A stretch of 38,164 nt of DNA, taken from NCBI GenBank assembly GCA_903892675.1, contig CAITJJ010000247.1, positions 1 to 38,164 of the forward strand, given 5' to 3'. The position numbers were made by a program, and so were the translations under genes. The notes below the pieces were generated by a model. The model was not told the DNA's origin. It worked only from the letters and a program-made list of their open reading frames with translations, and ran no database searches. This document shows, in pieces, positions 1 to 8,338 of the stretch (positions are counted from its first letter, which is position 1; each line of letters starts with the position of its first letter). This DNA comes from an uncultured Hyphomicrobiales bacterium (GTDB lineage: Bacteria; Pseudomonadota; Alphaproteobacteria; Rhizobiales; Xanthobacteraceae).

Positions 1-134
1 GCCTTTTTCAACAGCGACGGATTGGTGGTGAAACCGGCGATCCACGGCTGTTTGGCCATCTCGACGATCTGCGCCTTGTCGGCGCCGTCGGTGAACAGCT
101 TGACCTTGAGCGATTTGAGCGTGGCGGCGGTCAT
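1..134 (-). CDS. tal: Transaldolase, N-terminal fragment (cut by window edge)
   Basis: The minus-strand frame opens at ATG 132-134 and runs off the left edge, giving 44 residues beginning MTAATLKSLKVKLFTDGADK and ending GFTTNPSLLKK. The segment KLFTDGAD followed by GFTTNPSL is the first strand of the transaldolase TIM barrel: the Asp lies in the active site and the TTNPSL motif is family-typical. Transaldolase moves a dihydroxyacetone unit between pentose-phosphate sugars (sedoheptulose-7-P/glyceraldehyde-3-P), in the cytoplasm. Sedoheptulose-7-P is also the precursor of the LPS heptose made by genes further right. A GAAAGG-type ribosome site precedes the ATG. The gene lies 15 bases downstream of the epimerase gene on the same strand. 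The catalytic lysine is outside the window, so subfamily cannot be judged. Confidence 0.8.
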   Translation of the reverse strand, partial: MTAATLKSLKVKLFTDGADKAQIVEMAKQPWIAGFTTNPSLLKK

Positions 135-149
135 GAGCGTGGAACCTTT

Positions 150-1169
150 CTAAAGGCGATGATAGGCGCGGTACCATTCTATAAATTTGGCGATGCCGTC
201 GGCAATCGGCGTCGACGGCCGGAAATCGACGTCGCGCATCAGATCGTCGACATTGGCATAAGTGGCCGGCACGTCGCCGGGTTGCATCGGCGCCAGTTCG
301 CGGATTGCCTTCTTGCCGATCGACTTTTCCAGAAGTTCGACGACTTCGAGCAATTCGACCGGATTGTTGTTGCCGATATTATAGACGCGCCATGGCGCAC
401 TGCTCGATGACGGGTCGGGTCTGTTGCCGTCATAGCCGGGATTGCCGGCCGGCGGCTTTTCAACCAGCCGCTCGATCGATTCGACGACGTCGTCGACATA
501 GGTGAAGTCGCGCTGCATCTTGCCGTGATTGAACAGCCTGATTGGCTCGCCCGCGGCTATCGCCTTGGCGAAAATCCACATCGCCATATCGGGACGGCCC
601 CACGGACCATAGACCGTGAAAAAGCGCAGGCCGGTCGTCGGCAGCTTGAACAGATGCGCATAGGAATGCGCCATCGCCTCGTTGGCCTTCTTGGTCGCGC
701 CGTACAGGCTCAACGGATGATCGACATTGTCGTGGGTCGAGAAAGGCATTTGCGTGTTGCTGCCATAGACCGACGACGACGACGCATAAAGAAGGTGCCT
801 GCAGCCATTGTGCCGGCAGCCTTCGAGGATGTTGGTGAAGCCGACCAGATTTGAATCGATATAAGCGTGCGGATCGATCAGCGAGTAGCGTACGCCCGCT
901 TGCGCTGCGAGATGCACGACATGAGGAAACCTGTGCTCGGCGAAAAGCGCGGCCATGCCGGCGCGGTCGGCGAGATCGAGCCTGACGAAACGGAATCCGG
1001 GAAACTTCGCCAGTTCGGCGAGCCGCGCGTCTTTCAGCTTCGGATCGTAATAGGCATTGAGATTGTCGAGACCGACGACCGTGCGGCCGCCTGCCAGCAA
1101 TCGCCGGCTGACATGGTAGCCGATGAAACCGGCAGCGCCAGTGACGAGAATGGGCTCTAAAGCCGCCAC
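150..1169 (-). CDS. NAD-dependent epimerase, UDP-glucuronate 4-epimerase type (CapI/LspL-like)
   Basis: A 339-residue extended short-chain dehydrogenase/reductase epimerase. The Rossmann motif GAAGFIG is at residues 11-17, the Ser of the triad in YASSSSVYG near 131, and the catalytic Tyr156-x3-Lys160 in SLYGATKKAN. The stretch RFFTVYGPWGRPDMA and the RDFTYVDDVV segment are typical of UDP-glucuronate 4-epimerases, which turn UDP-GlcA into UDP-GalA for capsule or LPS. The longer open frame upstream is antisense to no real gene start: I chose GTG 1167-1169 because AAGGAG lies 8 bases before it and homology begins there. This start overlaps the end of the dehydrogenase gene, so the two are translationally coupled. 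The dehydrogenase partner looks TviB-like, so the true substrate could instead be a UDP-HexNAc uronic acid. Confidence 0.9.
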   Translation of the reverse strand: MAALEPILVTGAAGFIGYHVSRRLLAGGRTVVGLDNLNAYYDPKLKDARLAELAKFPGFRFVRLDLADRAGMAALFAEHRFPHVVHLAAQAGVRYSLIDPHAYIDSNLVGFTNILEGCRHNGCRHLLYASSSSVYGSNTQMPFSTHDNVDHPLSLYGATKKANEAMAHSYAHLFKLPTTGLRFFTVYGPWGRPDMAMWIFAKAIAAGEPIRLFNHGKMQRDFTYVDDVVESIERLVEKPPAGNPGYDGNRPDPSSSSAPWRVYNIGNNNPVELLEVVELLEKSIGKKAIRELAPMQPGDVPATYANVDDLMRDVDFRPSTPIADGIAKFIEWYRAYHRL

Positions 1170-2440
1170 AGATCGATCTCCTTGGGCCTTTGCGCACGGT
1201 CGAGTTTCGATTTGACGTCGAGCACGACGCCCTGCCCGCCCTTGAGCAACCCGCCGATCAATGGCCAACCGCCCGAAACGTAGTCCCGGTGCGCGACCGC
1301 GAGAATGACGGCATCGGCCGGCTTGAGCCGGTCGAATGGCGTCAGCGTGATCTGATATTCGTGCGCCGCCTCTTCCGGCAGCGCGATCGGATCGTGCACC
1401 TGCACGGCGATGCCGACCTTGCTCAGGGCTAAAACGATGTCGACCACCTTGGTGTTGCGGATGTCGGGCACGTTTTCCTTGAACGTCATGCCGAGAATGG
1501 TGACGGTCGGATTGGCGCTGCCACGCTGTAGCAGAATGCGCATGCATTCGTTCGCCACGCGCTCGGCCATGGCGTCGTTGATGCGGCGGCCGGCCAAAAT
1601 GATTTCCGGATGATAGCCGGCCTTCTCGGCGCGGTAGGTGAGATAATAAGGATCGACGCCGATGCAGTGGCCGCCGACCAGGCCGGGTTCGTATTTGAGG
1701 AAATTCCATTTGGTGCCGGCGGCGGCGAGCACGTCGCCGGTGTCGATGCCGAGCGTGGCGAAGACCGCCGACAATTCATTCATGAAGGCGATGTTGAGAT
1801 CGCGTTGCGTGTTCTCGATCACCTTGGCGGCCTCGGCGACCTTGATCGACGGCGCGCGGTGAATGCCAGCGGTGACCACCGAGCCATAAACCTCGGCGAC
1901 GATATCCAGCGTCGCCGCGTCCTGCGCCGACACCACTTTCATGATGGTCTCGAAGCGATGCTGCTTGTCGCCGGGATTGATGCGCTCGGGCGAATAGCCG
2001 ACGGTGAAATCGCTGCCCGCCTTGAGGCCCGAGACCGCTTCCAGCACCGGCACGCAATCTTCCTCGCAGGCGCCGGGATAGACGGTCGATTCATAGACGA
2101 CGATATCGCCGCGCTTGAGGACGCCACCAACCGTCTTCGAGGCCCCTAACATGGCGCCGAGATCGGGACGGCGCGCCGTATCGATCGGCGTCGGCACGGT
2201 GACGATGTAGAAATCGCTGGTCCGCAGGGCCGCCGGGTCGCCGGTATAGGTCAAGGCAGGCAGGGCCAGGTCCTCGGCCTCAACTTCACGGGTCCGGTCA
2301 AGGCCGGACTTCAGCTCGGCAATGCGCTCAGCATTGATGTCGAAGCCGACAACCGGCACGCCAGCGCGGGCGAAGGCCGCCGCCACCGGCAATCCGACAT
2401 AGCCCAGTCCGATGACCGCGATTTTACGTCCGTGCGCCAA
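1157..2440 (-). CDS. Nucleotide-sugar dehydrogenase, TviB/WbpO type
   Basis: A 427-residue UDP-sugar 6-dehydrogenase, which oxidises C6 of a UDP-sugar twice with NAD to give a UDP-uronic acid. The NAD-binding GLGYVG is at residues 11-16, PTP near 83-85, and the catalytic cysteine is Cys259 in GGHCIGVDPYY. The segment YSPERINPGDK (149-159) is typical of the TviB/WbpO/WbpA branch acting on UDP-GlcNAc or UDP-GalNAc; plain UDP-glucose dehydrogenases usually show a different motif here. The start is an unusual TTG (2438-2440) with AGGGG five bases before it; no ATG fits. The stop overlaps the start of the 4-epimerase gene, so the two enzymes probably act in sequence. The exact sugar (HexNAc or hexose) is inference. 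Confidence 0.9.
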   Translation of the reverse strand: MAHGRKIAVIGLGYVGLPVAAAFARAGVPVVGFDINAERIAELKSGLDRTREVEAEDLALPALTYTGDPAALRTSDFYIVTVPTPIDTARRPDLGAMLGASKTVGGVLKRGDIVVYESTVYPGACEEDCVPVLEAVSGLKAGSDFTVGYSPERINPGDKQHRFETIMKVVSAQDAATLDIVAEVYGSVVTAGIHRAPSIKVAEAAKVIENTQRDLNIAFMNELSAVFATLGIDTGDVLAAAGTKWNFLKYEPGLVGGHCIGVDPYYLTYRAEKAGYHPEIILAGRRINDAMAERVANECMRILLQRGSANPTVTILGMTFKENVPDIRNTKVVDIVLALSKVGIAVQVHDPIALPEEAAHEYQITLTPFDRLKPADAVILAVAHRDYVSGGWPLIGGLLKGGQGVVLDVKSKLDRAQRPKEIDLWRL

Positions 2441-2499
2441 AGCGACCCCTGTCTGATGTCAAACCCTGTCGGGCTCTCCGCTGGCCGCGTCTTTAACCG

Positions 2500-3663
2500 T
2501 CAAAGTGCCGCGGCGGCAAGCGTGCGGCCCAGGAGCCGGTCATAAAGCTCAACCGTTTTGCCGCCAATCCGGCCGCTGGAAAACTCGGTCTCGGCGAGAT
2601 GGCGCCCGGCCGCGCCATATAGCCGCCGTAGCGCCGGGTCGCGCGCCAGTTGCTCGATCGCCGCCGCCAGCGCCTCCGGATCGTCGGGCGGCACCAGCAG
2701 GCCGTTGACGCCGTTGCGCGCTATTTCGCGGCAGCCGGGCACATCGCTGGCGATCATCGGCCGGCCGCAGGCGGCAGCTTCCAGAAGGCTCTTGGGCAGG
2801 CCCTCGCGCCGCGACAGCAGGACGGCGATATGCGCCCTCGCCCAGACCTGGCGGACGTCGTTGACATGACCGAGCAAGGTCACATTCGGCTTGCGCGCCC
2901 AGGAGGCGATCTCGGCGTCGGGAATAGAGGCCGGATTGGCGGGATCGGCCTGTCCGGCGATCAGCAACCGAACCGGCATGCCGCGCGCGTTCAATCGGTC
3001 GTGCGCCGCGATCACGGTGCGCAGACCCTTGTCCTCGAGCAGGCGGCCGACATAGCCGAGCGTTACCTCGCCGTCCGGTTCCGGCAGCGGCGTGAGGACA
3101 TCGACATCGACGCCGGACCCCGGAATGAGAAACACCCGGGCGGCTTCGACGCCGATGGCGGTGATGGCGTCGCGATCGTCGCCGTTTTGCACCAAGGCCG
3201 ATGCGCGGCGGCCGTTCAATATCCAGCGCAATAGCGCCTTGAGCACCGGCCGCACCAAACGCGACTTGAGCGACTGCGAGGTGAAGGTCGAGCCCAGCCC
3301 GGCAAAGGCATTGAGCTGGGCAATGGCCAGACCGCGGGCAGCGAGCGAGCCGATCACCGACGGTTGCAGGGCGACATGATGGACCAGATCGGGCGCAAGC
3401 CGCCGATACAAAGCGCGCACCTCGCGGATAATGGCGATCAGGTCGAAAGGATTGAGGCTACCGCGCCGCCATTTGAGCGAATGCAGATGAAAGCCGAGCG
3501 CTTCGATGCGCTTAGCCCCATCGACGACATGGGTGGCAACATGAACATCATAACCGGCGCGCTGCGCGGCCAGCGCCATCGGAATCCGGTGCGACAGGAA
3601 GTACCAGTCCTCCGTCACCAGATAGAGCAATACGGGCGCGGAAGCCGGTTTTGGCAAATTCAC
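2500..3663 (-). CDS. Glycosyltransferase family 4
   Basis: A GT-B fold transferase of about 387 residues that moves a sugar from a nucleotide donor to a growing surface glycan on the cytoplasmic membrane face. The N-terminal part has LYLVTEDWYFLSHR, seen in a common GT4 subgroup, and the donor-binding C-terminal half has VGRLLEDKG and the EGLPKSLLEAAACG (E-x7-E) motif, followed by ASDVPGCREI. Two starts are possible: ATG at 3684 without a good ribosome site, or GTG at 3663 with AGGAG ten bases upstream; I prefer GTG. The gene is divergent from the WecA-like gene and lies 59 bases upstream of the dehydrogenase gene, so it may be first in an operon with dehydrogenase and epimerase. The sugar transferred cannot be told. 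Confidence 0.9.
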   Translation of the reverse strand: MNLPKPASAPVLLYLVTEDWYFLSHRIPMALAAQRAGYDVHVATHVVDGAKRIEALGFHLHSLKWRRGSLNPFDLIAIIREVRALYRRLAPDLVHHVALQPSVIGSLAARGLAIAQLNAFAGLGSTFTSQSLKSRLVRPVLKALLRWILNGRRASALVQNGDDRDAITAIGVEAARVFLIPGSGVDVDVLTPLPEPDGEVTLGYVGRLLEDKGLRTVIAAHDRLNARGMPVRLLIAGQADPANPASIPDAEIASWARKPNVTLLGHVNDVRQVWARAHIAVLLSRREGLPKSLLEAAACGRPMIASDVPGCREIARNGVNGLLVPPDDPEALAAAIEQLARDPALRRLYGAAGRHLAETEFSSGRIGGKTVELYDRLLGRTLAAAAL

Positions 3664-3684
3664 CGGAAAAATTCTCCTCGGCAT

Positions 3685-3798
3685 AAGGCAGCGTCAGGAC
3701 CGTCCACATATCGCAAATTGAAAGGTTTTTGCAGACAAAAATGCTGTAGAAGGACCGCCGGCAGACAAACTGCACACAGAATCGACGTCGAGACGTGA
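3685..3798. promoter_or_regulatory. Divergent intergenic region between GT4 and WecA-like genes
   Basis: These 114 bases separate two divergent glycan genes and must hold both promoters. The stretch around 3710-3750 is clearly more AT-rich than the flanking genes. It contains a nine-base direct repeat gcagacaaa (about 3731 and 3762). I cannot name a convincing -35/-10 pair on either strand, so this is a location call only. Confidence 0.4.
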
Positions 3799-4839
3799 AT
3801 GACCGGCAGCGCCATCAATCTTGATTACGCCTATGACGTCCTGGCTTTCGCCTTGCTGGCGATAATCGCCTGCGGTGTCTGCGCCGGCCTCGTCACGCTG
3901 CTTCGGCCGCTGCTGCTGCGCCATGTGATGGCCAAGCCGAATCAACGCTCGTCGCACAAGGTGCCGACGCCGCAGGGCGGCGGCATCGCGGTGATCGCCG
4001 CCGTGGTCGTGGCGGCGGCTTGTGCTTTCGTCATCGTCCCGGACATCGACACTGCGGCAGGCACGCTCGGCATACTGATGGTGGCGACAGTGGGACTGGC
4101 GCTGGTCGGCGTCAGCGACGATGTCCGGCCGCTCGGCGCGGCACCGCGGCTTATCCTGCAAGGCATCGCGGTCGCCGTGGTGATCGCGATCCTGCCGGAG
4201 AATTTTCGTGTCCTGCCATTCGCGCCGTGGTGGTTCGAGCGCCTGCTGATGCTGGTCGCCGGCGTCTGGCTGGTGAACCTGACCAATTTCATGGACGGTA
4301 TCGACCTGATGACCGTCGGCGAAGTCGTGCCGGTGACGATCGGTCTGACAATCGCGGCGGCGCTCGGCGCCCTGCCGGTTGAGGGCACGGTCGTCGCGGT
4401 CGCGCTGGGCGGCGCGCTGCTGGGCTTTGCGCCGTTCAACAAGCCGGTGGCGAGGATATTTCTCGGCGACGTCGGCAGTCTGCCGATCGGCCTCTTGATG
4501 TTCTGGCTGCTGCTGCTGCTGGCGGGCGCCGGCCATCTCGCCGCCGCGCTGCTGTTGCCATTATATTATGTGGCCGACGCCACGGTGACATTGATCCGCC
4601 GTTTCCGCGCCGGCGAACAAGTGACGCAAGCGCATCGCAGCCACTTCTATCAGCGCGCGCTTGACGGCGGACTGCCAGTGAAAGCGATCATCGCGCGGGT
4701 CATTTTCATGAACGCGGCCCTGATCGTGCTGGCGGCTACAACTATTCTCTATCCGTCGCATTGGATCGACGCACTGGCGCTGGCCGCCGGATGCGCCCTG
4801 GTAGCTTTGCGGCTCTACCGCTTCGAACGCAGCGCCTGA
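3799..4839 (+). CDS. Polyprenyl-phosphate sugar-1-phosphate transferase (MraY/WecA/WbpL family)
   Basis: A 346-residue integral membrane enzyme with about ten hydrophobic segments. Family motifs appear in order: SSHKVPTPQGGG (51-62), the Asp pair in VSDDVRPLG (107-108), NFMDGID (163-169), ARIFLGDVGS (218-227) and the HRSHFYQRA loop (279-287). Such enzymes transfer a sugar-1-phosphate (often GlcNAc, or FucNAc/QuiNAc in the WbpL branch) from a UDP-sugar to undecaprenyl phosphate, the first step of O-antigen or capsule assembly. This makes it the likely initiator for the glycan genes around it. It is divergent from the GT4 gene and its last 25 bases overlap the end of the convergent GT9 gene. 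Substrate specificity within the family cannot be read from the sequence. Confidence 0.92.
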   Translation: MTGSAINLDYAYDVLAFALLAIIACGVCAGLVTLLRPLLLRHVMAKPNQRSSHKVPTPQGGGIAVIAAVVVAAACAFVIVPDIDTAAGTLGILMVATVGLALVGVSDDVRPLGAAPRLILQGIAVAVVIAILPENFRVLPFAPWWFERLLMLVAGVWLVNLTNFMDGIDLMTVGEVVPVTIGLTIAAALGALPVEGTVVAVALGGALLGFAPFNKPVARIFLGDVGSLPIGLLMFWLLLLLAGAGHLAAALLLPLYYVADATVTLIRRFRAGEQVTQAHRSHFYQRALDGGLPVKAIIARVIFMNAALIVLAATTILYPSHWIDALALAAGCALVALRLYRFERSA

Positions 4840-5876
4840 TCGAGCGCCTCTAACACCTGTCCGGCTGTCAGCGCGTCGAGACAGGCGCTGTAGCTTTCCA
4901 ACCGCCGCTCGCAGCCTTCCAACTGGCACGGCGTGCAGGGAAACGCATTCTGCACCAGCGCGACATTGCCGCGCCGCTGGATCTTGCCAGTCGCCGCCCA
5001 CATCGTCTCGAGGCCGTCCGCCGGCCACGGTCCCCACAGCCGCGGATCGGTCGGACCATAAAGCGCGATCGTCGGACAGCCGGAGGCGGCGGCGAGATGC
5101 GTCACCGACGTATCGGGGCCGACATAGACGCGCGCACCGGCCAAAAGGCCGGACAACTGCGCCCAGTCGAGTTTGCCGTCGAGCCGTGCGACGGCAGTGC
5201 CCGTCCATACTTCGTCGAGATAGGCGCGCTCGTCCGGAGATGGCCCTCCGGTCGCGACCACCGTCATGCCGCGCGCGCCAAGGGCCGCCGCGAGGTCGCG
5301 CCAGCCCGACGCGGTCCATTGCTTGTAGCGAAACATCGGCGCGGCGTGGATCACTGCGTAATCGCCGCTCGGCGCGGCATCGCTGGCGCGCGCGCGGGGA
5401 GCGACCATGCGCGGTGCGCGCTCAATGCCGAGCAGATCTGCAAGCCGCAGCATTTCCTCGACACGGTGCACGCCGCCTTCATAAACCAGAGCGCGGTCAA
5501 GCAGCCGCTGCTTCATGCGGCCGTTGAAGGTCTGCTCGACCAGCGCGACGCGGCGGCGGCCGGCAACCAGCGCAAAGAATGTCGGCCGGTCGCCGCTTTG
5601 CGTCGAGACGGCGAGATCGTAACCACGCCATAGCTGCGCGGCGAGTTTGAGGCTCTGGGTCCATGTTCGCCGCGCCGGCATGGCGACGACGTTGTTGATA
5701 TCGGGGTTGCCTTGCAGGATTCCGGCGGTGTCGGCGAAGACCAAGGCGTCGATGACGGCGTCCGGCCAGGCTCGGCGCAGGCTGGCGATCAGCGGCGTGG
5801 TCAGCAGCACGTCGCCGAGCCGCCGCAAGGCGATGACCAGAATGCGCGGGCGCGGTGGCAGGTCGATGCGCGCCAT
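4815..5876 (-). CDS. Glycosyltransferase family 9 (heptosyltransferase-like)
   Basis: A 353-residue GT-B protein of the ADP-heptose:LPS heptosyltransferase family. It starts with ILVIALRRLGDVLLTTPLIASL, the family N-terminal motif, and carries the C-terminal nucleotide-sugar site GPDTSVTHLAAASGCPTIALYGPTDPRLWGPW. A cysteine-rich segment FPCTPCQLEGCERR near the C-terminus resembles WaaQ-type (heptosyltransferase III) enzymes. The window also has clear WaaC and WaaF proteins, so this third member probably adds a further core residue rather than the first two heptoses. It lies 5 bases downstream of a GT2 gene on the same strand, and its 3' end overlaps the convergent transferase gene. Donor and acceptor are not determinable by eye. 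Confidence 0.9.
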   Translation of the reverse strand: MARIDLPPRPRILVIALRRLGDVLLTTPLIASLRRAWPDAVIDALVFADTAGILQGNPDINNVVAMPARRTWTQSLKLAAQLWRGYDLAVSTQSGDRPTFFALVAGRRRVALVEQTFNGRMKQRLLDRALVYEGGVHRVEEMLRLADLLGIERAPRMVAPRARASDAAPSGDYAVIHAAPMFRYKQWTASGWRDLAAALGARGMTVVATGGPSPDERAYLDEVWTGTAVARLDGKLDWAQLSGLLAGARVYVGPDTSVTHLAAASGCPTIALYGPTDPRLWGPWPADGLETMWAATGKIQRRGNVALVQNAFPCTPCQLEGCERRLESYSACLDALTAGQVLEALDQALRSKR

Positions 5877-5881
5877 GCGGG

Positions 5882-6727
5882 TCAGGCTCCGGCGCTATCG
5901 TCAGATGGCGCGATCCGCAGCGCCGACAGACCGCGCTTGGCGCGCACGCCATCGCCGTCGAGAATTTCCGCCAGCTTGCGTTCGTTTTCCGGCAAAGCCG
6001 AGCGGTCGGCCTCGGCATGCCAGAGATGGATGACGCCGGTGGCGAAGCTGCCGTCCTTGCGCGTCACTCCGGCGCGCAACAGGCGCACGATGATGTCGGA
6101 ATCTTCCTTGCCCCAGCCGGCGTAGTCGGCATCGTAGCCATCGACGGTGACGAGATCGCCGCGCCAGATCGCCAGGTTGGCGGAGCGCGCGCCTTTCCAT
6201 TGCTTAGCGCGCAGCCGCCGCAGCGGGCCAAGCGGCAGCTTCAACAAAGCCGACAGACGATTGACGCCGCCGCTCAGGCGTTTGCCGAGCCAGGTGGCGC
6301 AGCCCCAGGTCTCCGGCGTCAGGCCGTCGCGCAGCACCTGCGCGGTAAGTTCGCGCGACAGCAGGATGCGATTGCCGGTGACGAAGCAGCAGCGCTCGGC
6401 CAGCCGGCGATGGATGGCGACGAAATCGGGGCGGACAATGCAATCGCCATCGAGAAAGACGATGTAGTCGCCGCGCGAGGCCAATACGGCGCGGTTGCGG
6501 ATTTCGCCGGCGCGGAAGCCCTTGTCCTCGTGCCAGACATGCACGACGCGATGGCCGATCACCGACTTGACGGTCTCGATCAATGCCGCCGTTGCCGGGC
6601 CCGACCCGTCATCGGCGACGATGACCTCGAAATCCGCGTCGGTCTGCCCACGAAGCGAGCGCAAGCTCGCGGCGAGCGCATCCTCGCGGTTATAGGTGGT
6701 GACGATGACGGAAATCAGCGCGGCCAC
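5882..6727 (-). CDS. Glycosyltransferase family 2 with GT7-like C-terminal motif
   Basis: A GT-A fold transferase of about 281 residues. Homology begins at ISVIVTTYNRED, continues with VIVADDGSG and the metal-binding FLDGDC (DxD-like), and has GWGKEDSDIIVRLLRAG in the C-terminal half. The last motif resembles the galactosyltransferase/GT7 C-terminal domain that binds the acceptor in chondroitin-polymerase-like enzymes. The open frame continues upstream to ATG 6832 but those residues look like read-through. I chose GTG 6725-6727, just before the first beta strand, although its ribosome site is weak. It sits 5 bases before the GT9 gene, likely one transcript, and is divergent from the WaaE-like gene. 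The sugar is unknown. Confidence 0.88.
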   Translation of the reverse strand: MAALISVIVTTYNREDALAASLRSLRGQTDADFEVIVADDGSGPATAALIETVKSVIGHRVVHVWHEDKGFRAGEIRNRAVLASRGDYIVFLDGDCIVRPDFVAIHRRLAERCCFVTGNRILLSRELTAQVLRDGLTPETWGCATWLGKRLSGGVNRLSALLKLPLGPLRRLRAKQWKGARSANLAIWRGDLVTVDGYDADYAGWGKEDSDIIVRLLRAGVTRKDGSFATGVIHLWHAEADRSALPENERKLAEILDGDGVRAKRGLSALRIAPSDDSAGA

Positions 6728-6849
6728 GAAGGGTTCTCTTGATGCCTGTAGGCCTGAAAGCCTGAATGCCTGCGCAGGCTTTAGCCGAACTCGGGCTTTG
6801 CGACAAATCCCTATTGCCCTCGCCAGCCTCAACTGGCAATCATCCGGCC

Positions 6850-7635
6850 ATGCCCAGGATAACCGCCTATATCCTCACCTTTAACGAGGAAGAAAAAATC
6901 GCCGCCGCGGTCGAAACTGTGCTGTGGGCCGACGAGGTCGTCGTCGTCGATTCGTTTAGCACCGATCGAACGGCCGAGATCGCCACCGCGCTCGGCGCGC
7001 GCGTCGTGAACGTCGTCTTCACCGGCTTCGGCGATCTGCGCAACAGCGCGCTGGAAGCCTGCACGCACGAATGGATTTTCAGCCTCGATTCTGACGAGCG
7101 CTGCACGGCTGAGGTGCGCGACGAGATCCTCGGCCTGATTGCCGGGCAGCCGGCGCACGACGTCTATCTGGTGCCGCGGCGAAGCTACATGATGGGGCGC
7201 TGGATCAAGGGCTCCGGCTGGTACCCGAATTTCCGCCAGCCGCAGCTCTTCCGCAAAGGGGCAATGCGCTACACGCGCGAGCCGGTGCACGAAGGCTTTG
7301 AAAATCTCAGCGGCAAGCCGCTCGGCACCCTGCAGAACGCGGTGTGGCAATTCCCCTTCCGCAATCTCGAGGAAGTCATCAAGAAGATGAACCGCTATTC
7401 CTCACTCGGGGTGCCGAAGCTCGCCAACAAGCGCGTGTCGATGGCGAGCGCCTTAGGCCACGGCCTGTGGTCGTTCTTCAAGCATTACGTGATGAAGCGC
7501 GGCTTCCTCGACGGCTGGGCCGGCTTCGTCATCGCCTTCGGCAATTTCGAGGGCACGTTTTATCGTTACGCCAAGCGTTACGAGGAGACGCAGGACTGGG
7601 CGCCGCCAAGGGGCGGGCCGATCAGGCGCGAGTAG
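6850..7635 (+). CDS. Glycosyltransferase family 2, WaaE/KdtX-like
   Basis: A 261-residue GT2 enzyme. It begins MPRITAYILTFNEEEKI, continues with ADEVVVVDSFSTDRT and FSLDSDER (the DxD metal site), and ends with PQLFRKGAMRYTREPVHEGF. These features fit the WaaE/KdtX group, which adds glucose to the first inner-core heptose of LPS. ATG 6850 is chosen because the GT2 fold begins there; an in-frame ATG at 6766 would add 28 residues without homology features and would overlap the control region of the divergent GT2 gene. The presence of hldD/hldE and heptosyltransferases nearby supports an LPS-core role, but the exact linkage is inferred. Confidence 0.9.
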   Translation: MPRITAYILTFNEEEKIAAAVETVLWADEVVVVDSFSTDRTAEIATALGARVVNVVFTGFGDLRNSALEACTHEWIFSLDSDERCTAEVRDEILGLIAGQPAHDVYLVPRRSYMMGRWIKGSGWYPNFRQPQLFRKGAMRYTREPVHEGFENLSGKPLGTLQNAVWQFPFRNLEEVIKKMNRYSSLGVPKLANKRVSMASALGHGLWSFFKHYVMKRGFLDGWAGFVIAFGNFEGTFYRYAKRYEETQDWAPPRGGPIRRE

Positions 7636-8322
7636 TTATTTCCCGCGAAGACGGCGCGAGAAATTACGCGGCCAGCGGAACGGCAGCGCCAGATAATATT
7701 TGCGGAAGATTTCCCACCAGTCGCCGCTCTCCATGCGCACGGGCGACGCCTTTGGCACATACCAGCCATTGTTCTCGTAGCGCCGCACGATGCGATAGCC
7801 GGAGGCGCGCAGGTAATTGTGTTTCGACAGATCGCCGACGTGGTCTTCCAGCAGGATGAGCCGCGGCTGCCAGCGGGCGATATCGAAACCGCGCAGCACC
7901 TCGATCTCGTGGCCTTCGACGTCGATCGACAGAAAATCGAAATGCTCGGGTGTCTTCGCTTCCGTTAGCACGCTGTCGAGCGTACGGATCGGCACCTGGA
8001 TGACTTGTTCGGGATTGGCGCCCGGCGCCATGCCGGCGCGGTCGAGCGACGACAACGGCCCTGCGACATGCAGCGGCAACGTACCGCCTTCATGCTTCGG
8101 GCCGGAACAGGCGACCGCGAAAACCTTGGCCATGCGCATGGCGCGCAGTTCGCGCGCAAGGTCGGGCTGCGGCTCGATGAGAATGCCGGTCCAGCCGGCC
8201 TGTTCGAGATGCCAGGTCTGCGAGCGGACGCGCGGCTCGTTGGCGCCGACTTCGACGAAGTAACCTTTGCTGTCGCCGAAAAACGCGGCGACCTTCTGCA
8301 TCTCGGGATCGAGCGGCGTCAC
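7636..8322 (-). CDS. FkbM-family SAM-dependent methyltransferase
   Basis: About 228 residues with an FkbM methyltransferase fold. FVEVGANEPRVRSQTW is the SAM-binding first motif, ILIEPQPDL the acidic strand-2 position, and DFLSIDVEGHEIEVLRGFD the typical FkbM central motif. Such enzymes O-methylate sugars or polyketides; among glycosyltransferases the substrate is most likely a surface sugar (inference). I set the start at GTG 8320-8322 (VTPLDPEMQK), since the longer frame reaching 8445 lies inside hldE and shows no homology features. It overlaps the last bases of hldE on the same strand, so it probably belongs to the hldD-hldE operon. Convergent with the WaaE-like gene, with no gap. Confidence 0.85.
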   Translation of the reverse strand: MTPLDPEMQKVAAFFGDSKGYFVEVGANEPRVRSQTWHLEQAGWTGILIEPQPDLARELRAMRMAKVFAVACSGPKHEGGTLPLHVAGPLSSLDRAGMAPGANPEQVIQVPIRTLDSVLTEAKTPEHFDFLSIDVEGHEIEVLRGFDIARWQPRLILLEDHVGDLSKHNYLRASGYRIVRRYENNGWYVPKASPVRMESGDWWEIFRKYYLALPFRWPRNFSRRLRGK

Positions 8323-8338
8323 GGAAATTCTTTCTGCG

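Noticed and set aside
3694-4536. A 280-codon minus-strand frame rich in Gln, Arg, Asp and His
   Set aside because: Shadow of the WecA-like membrane gene; the composition mirrors hydrophobic codons on the other strand.
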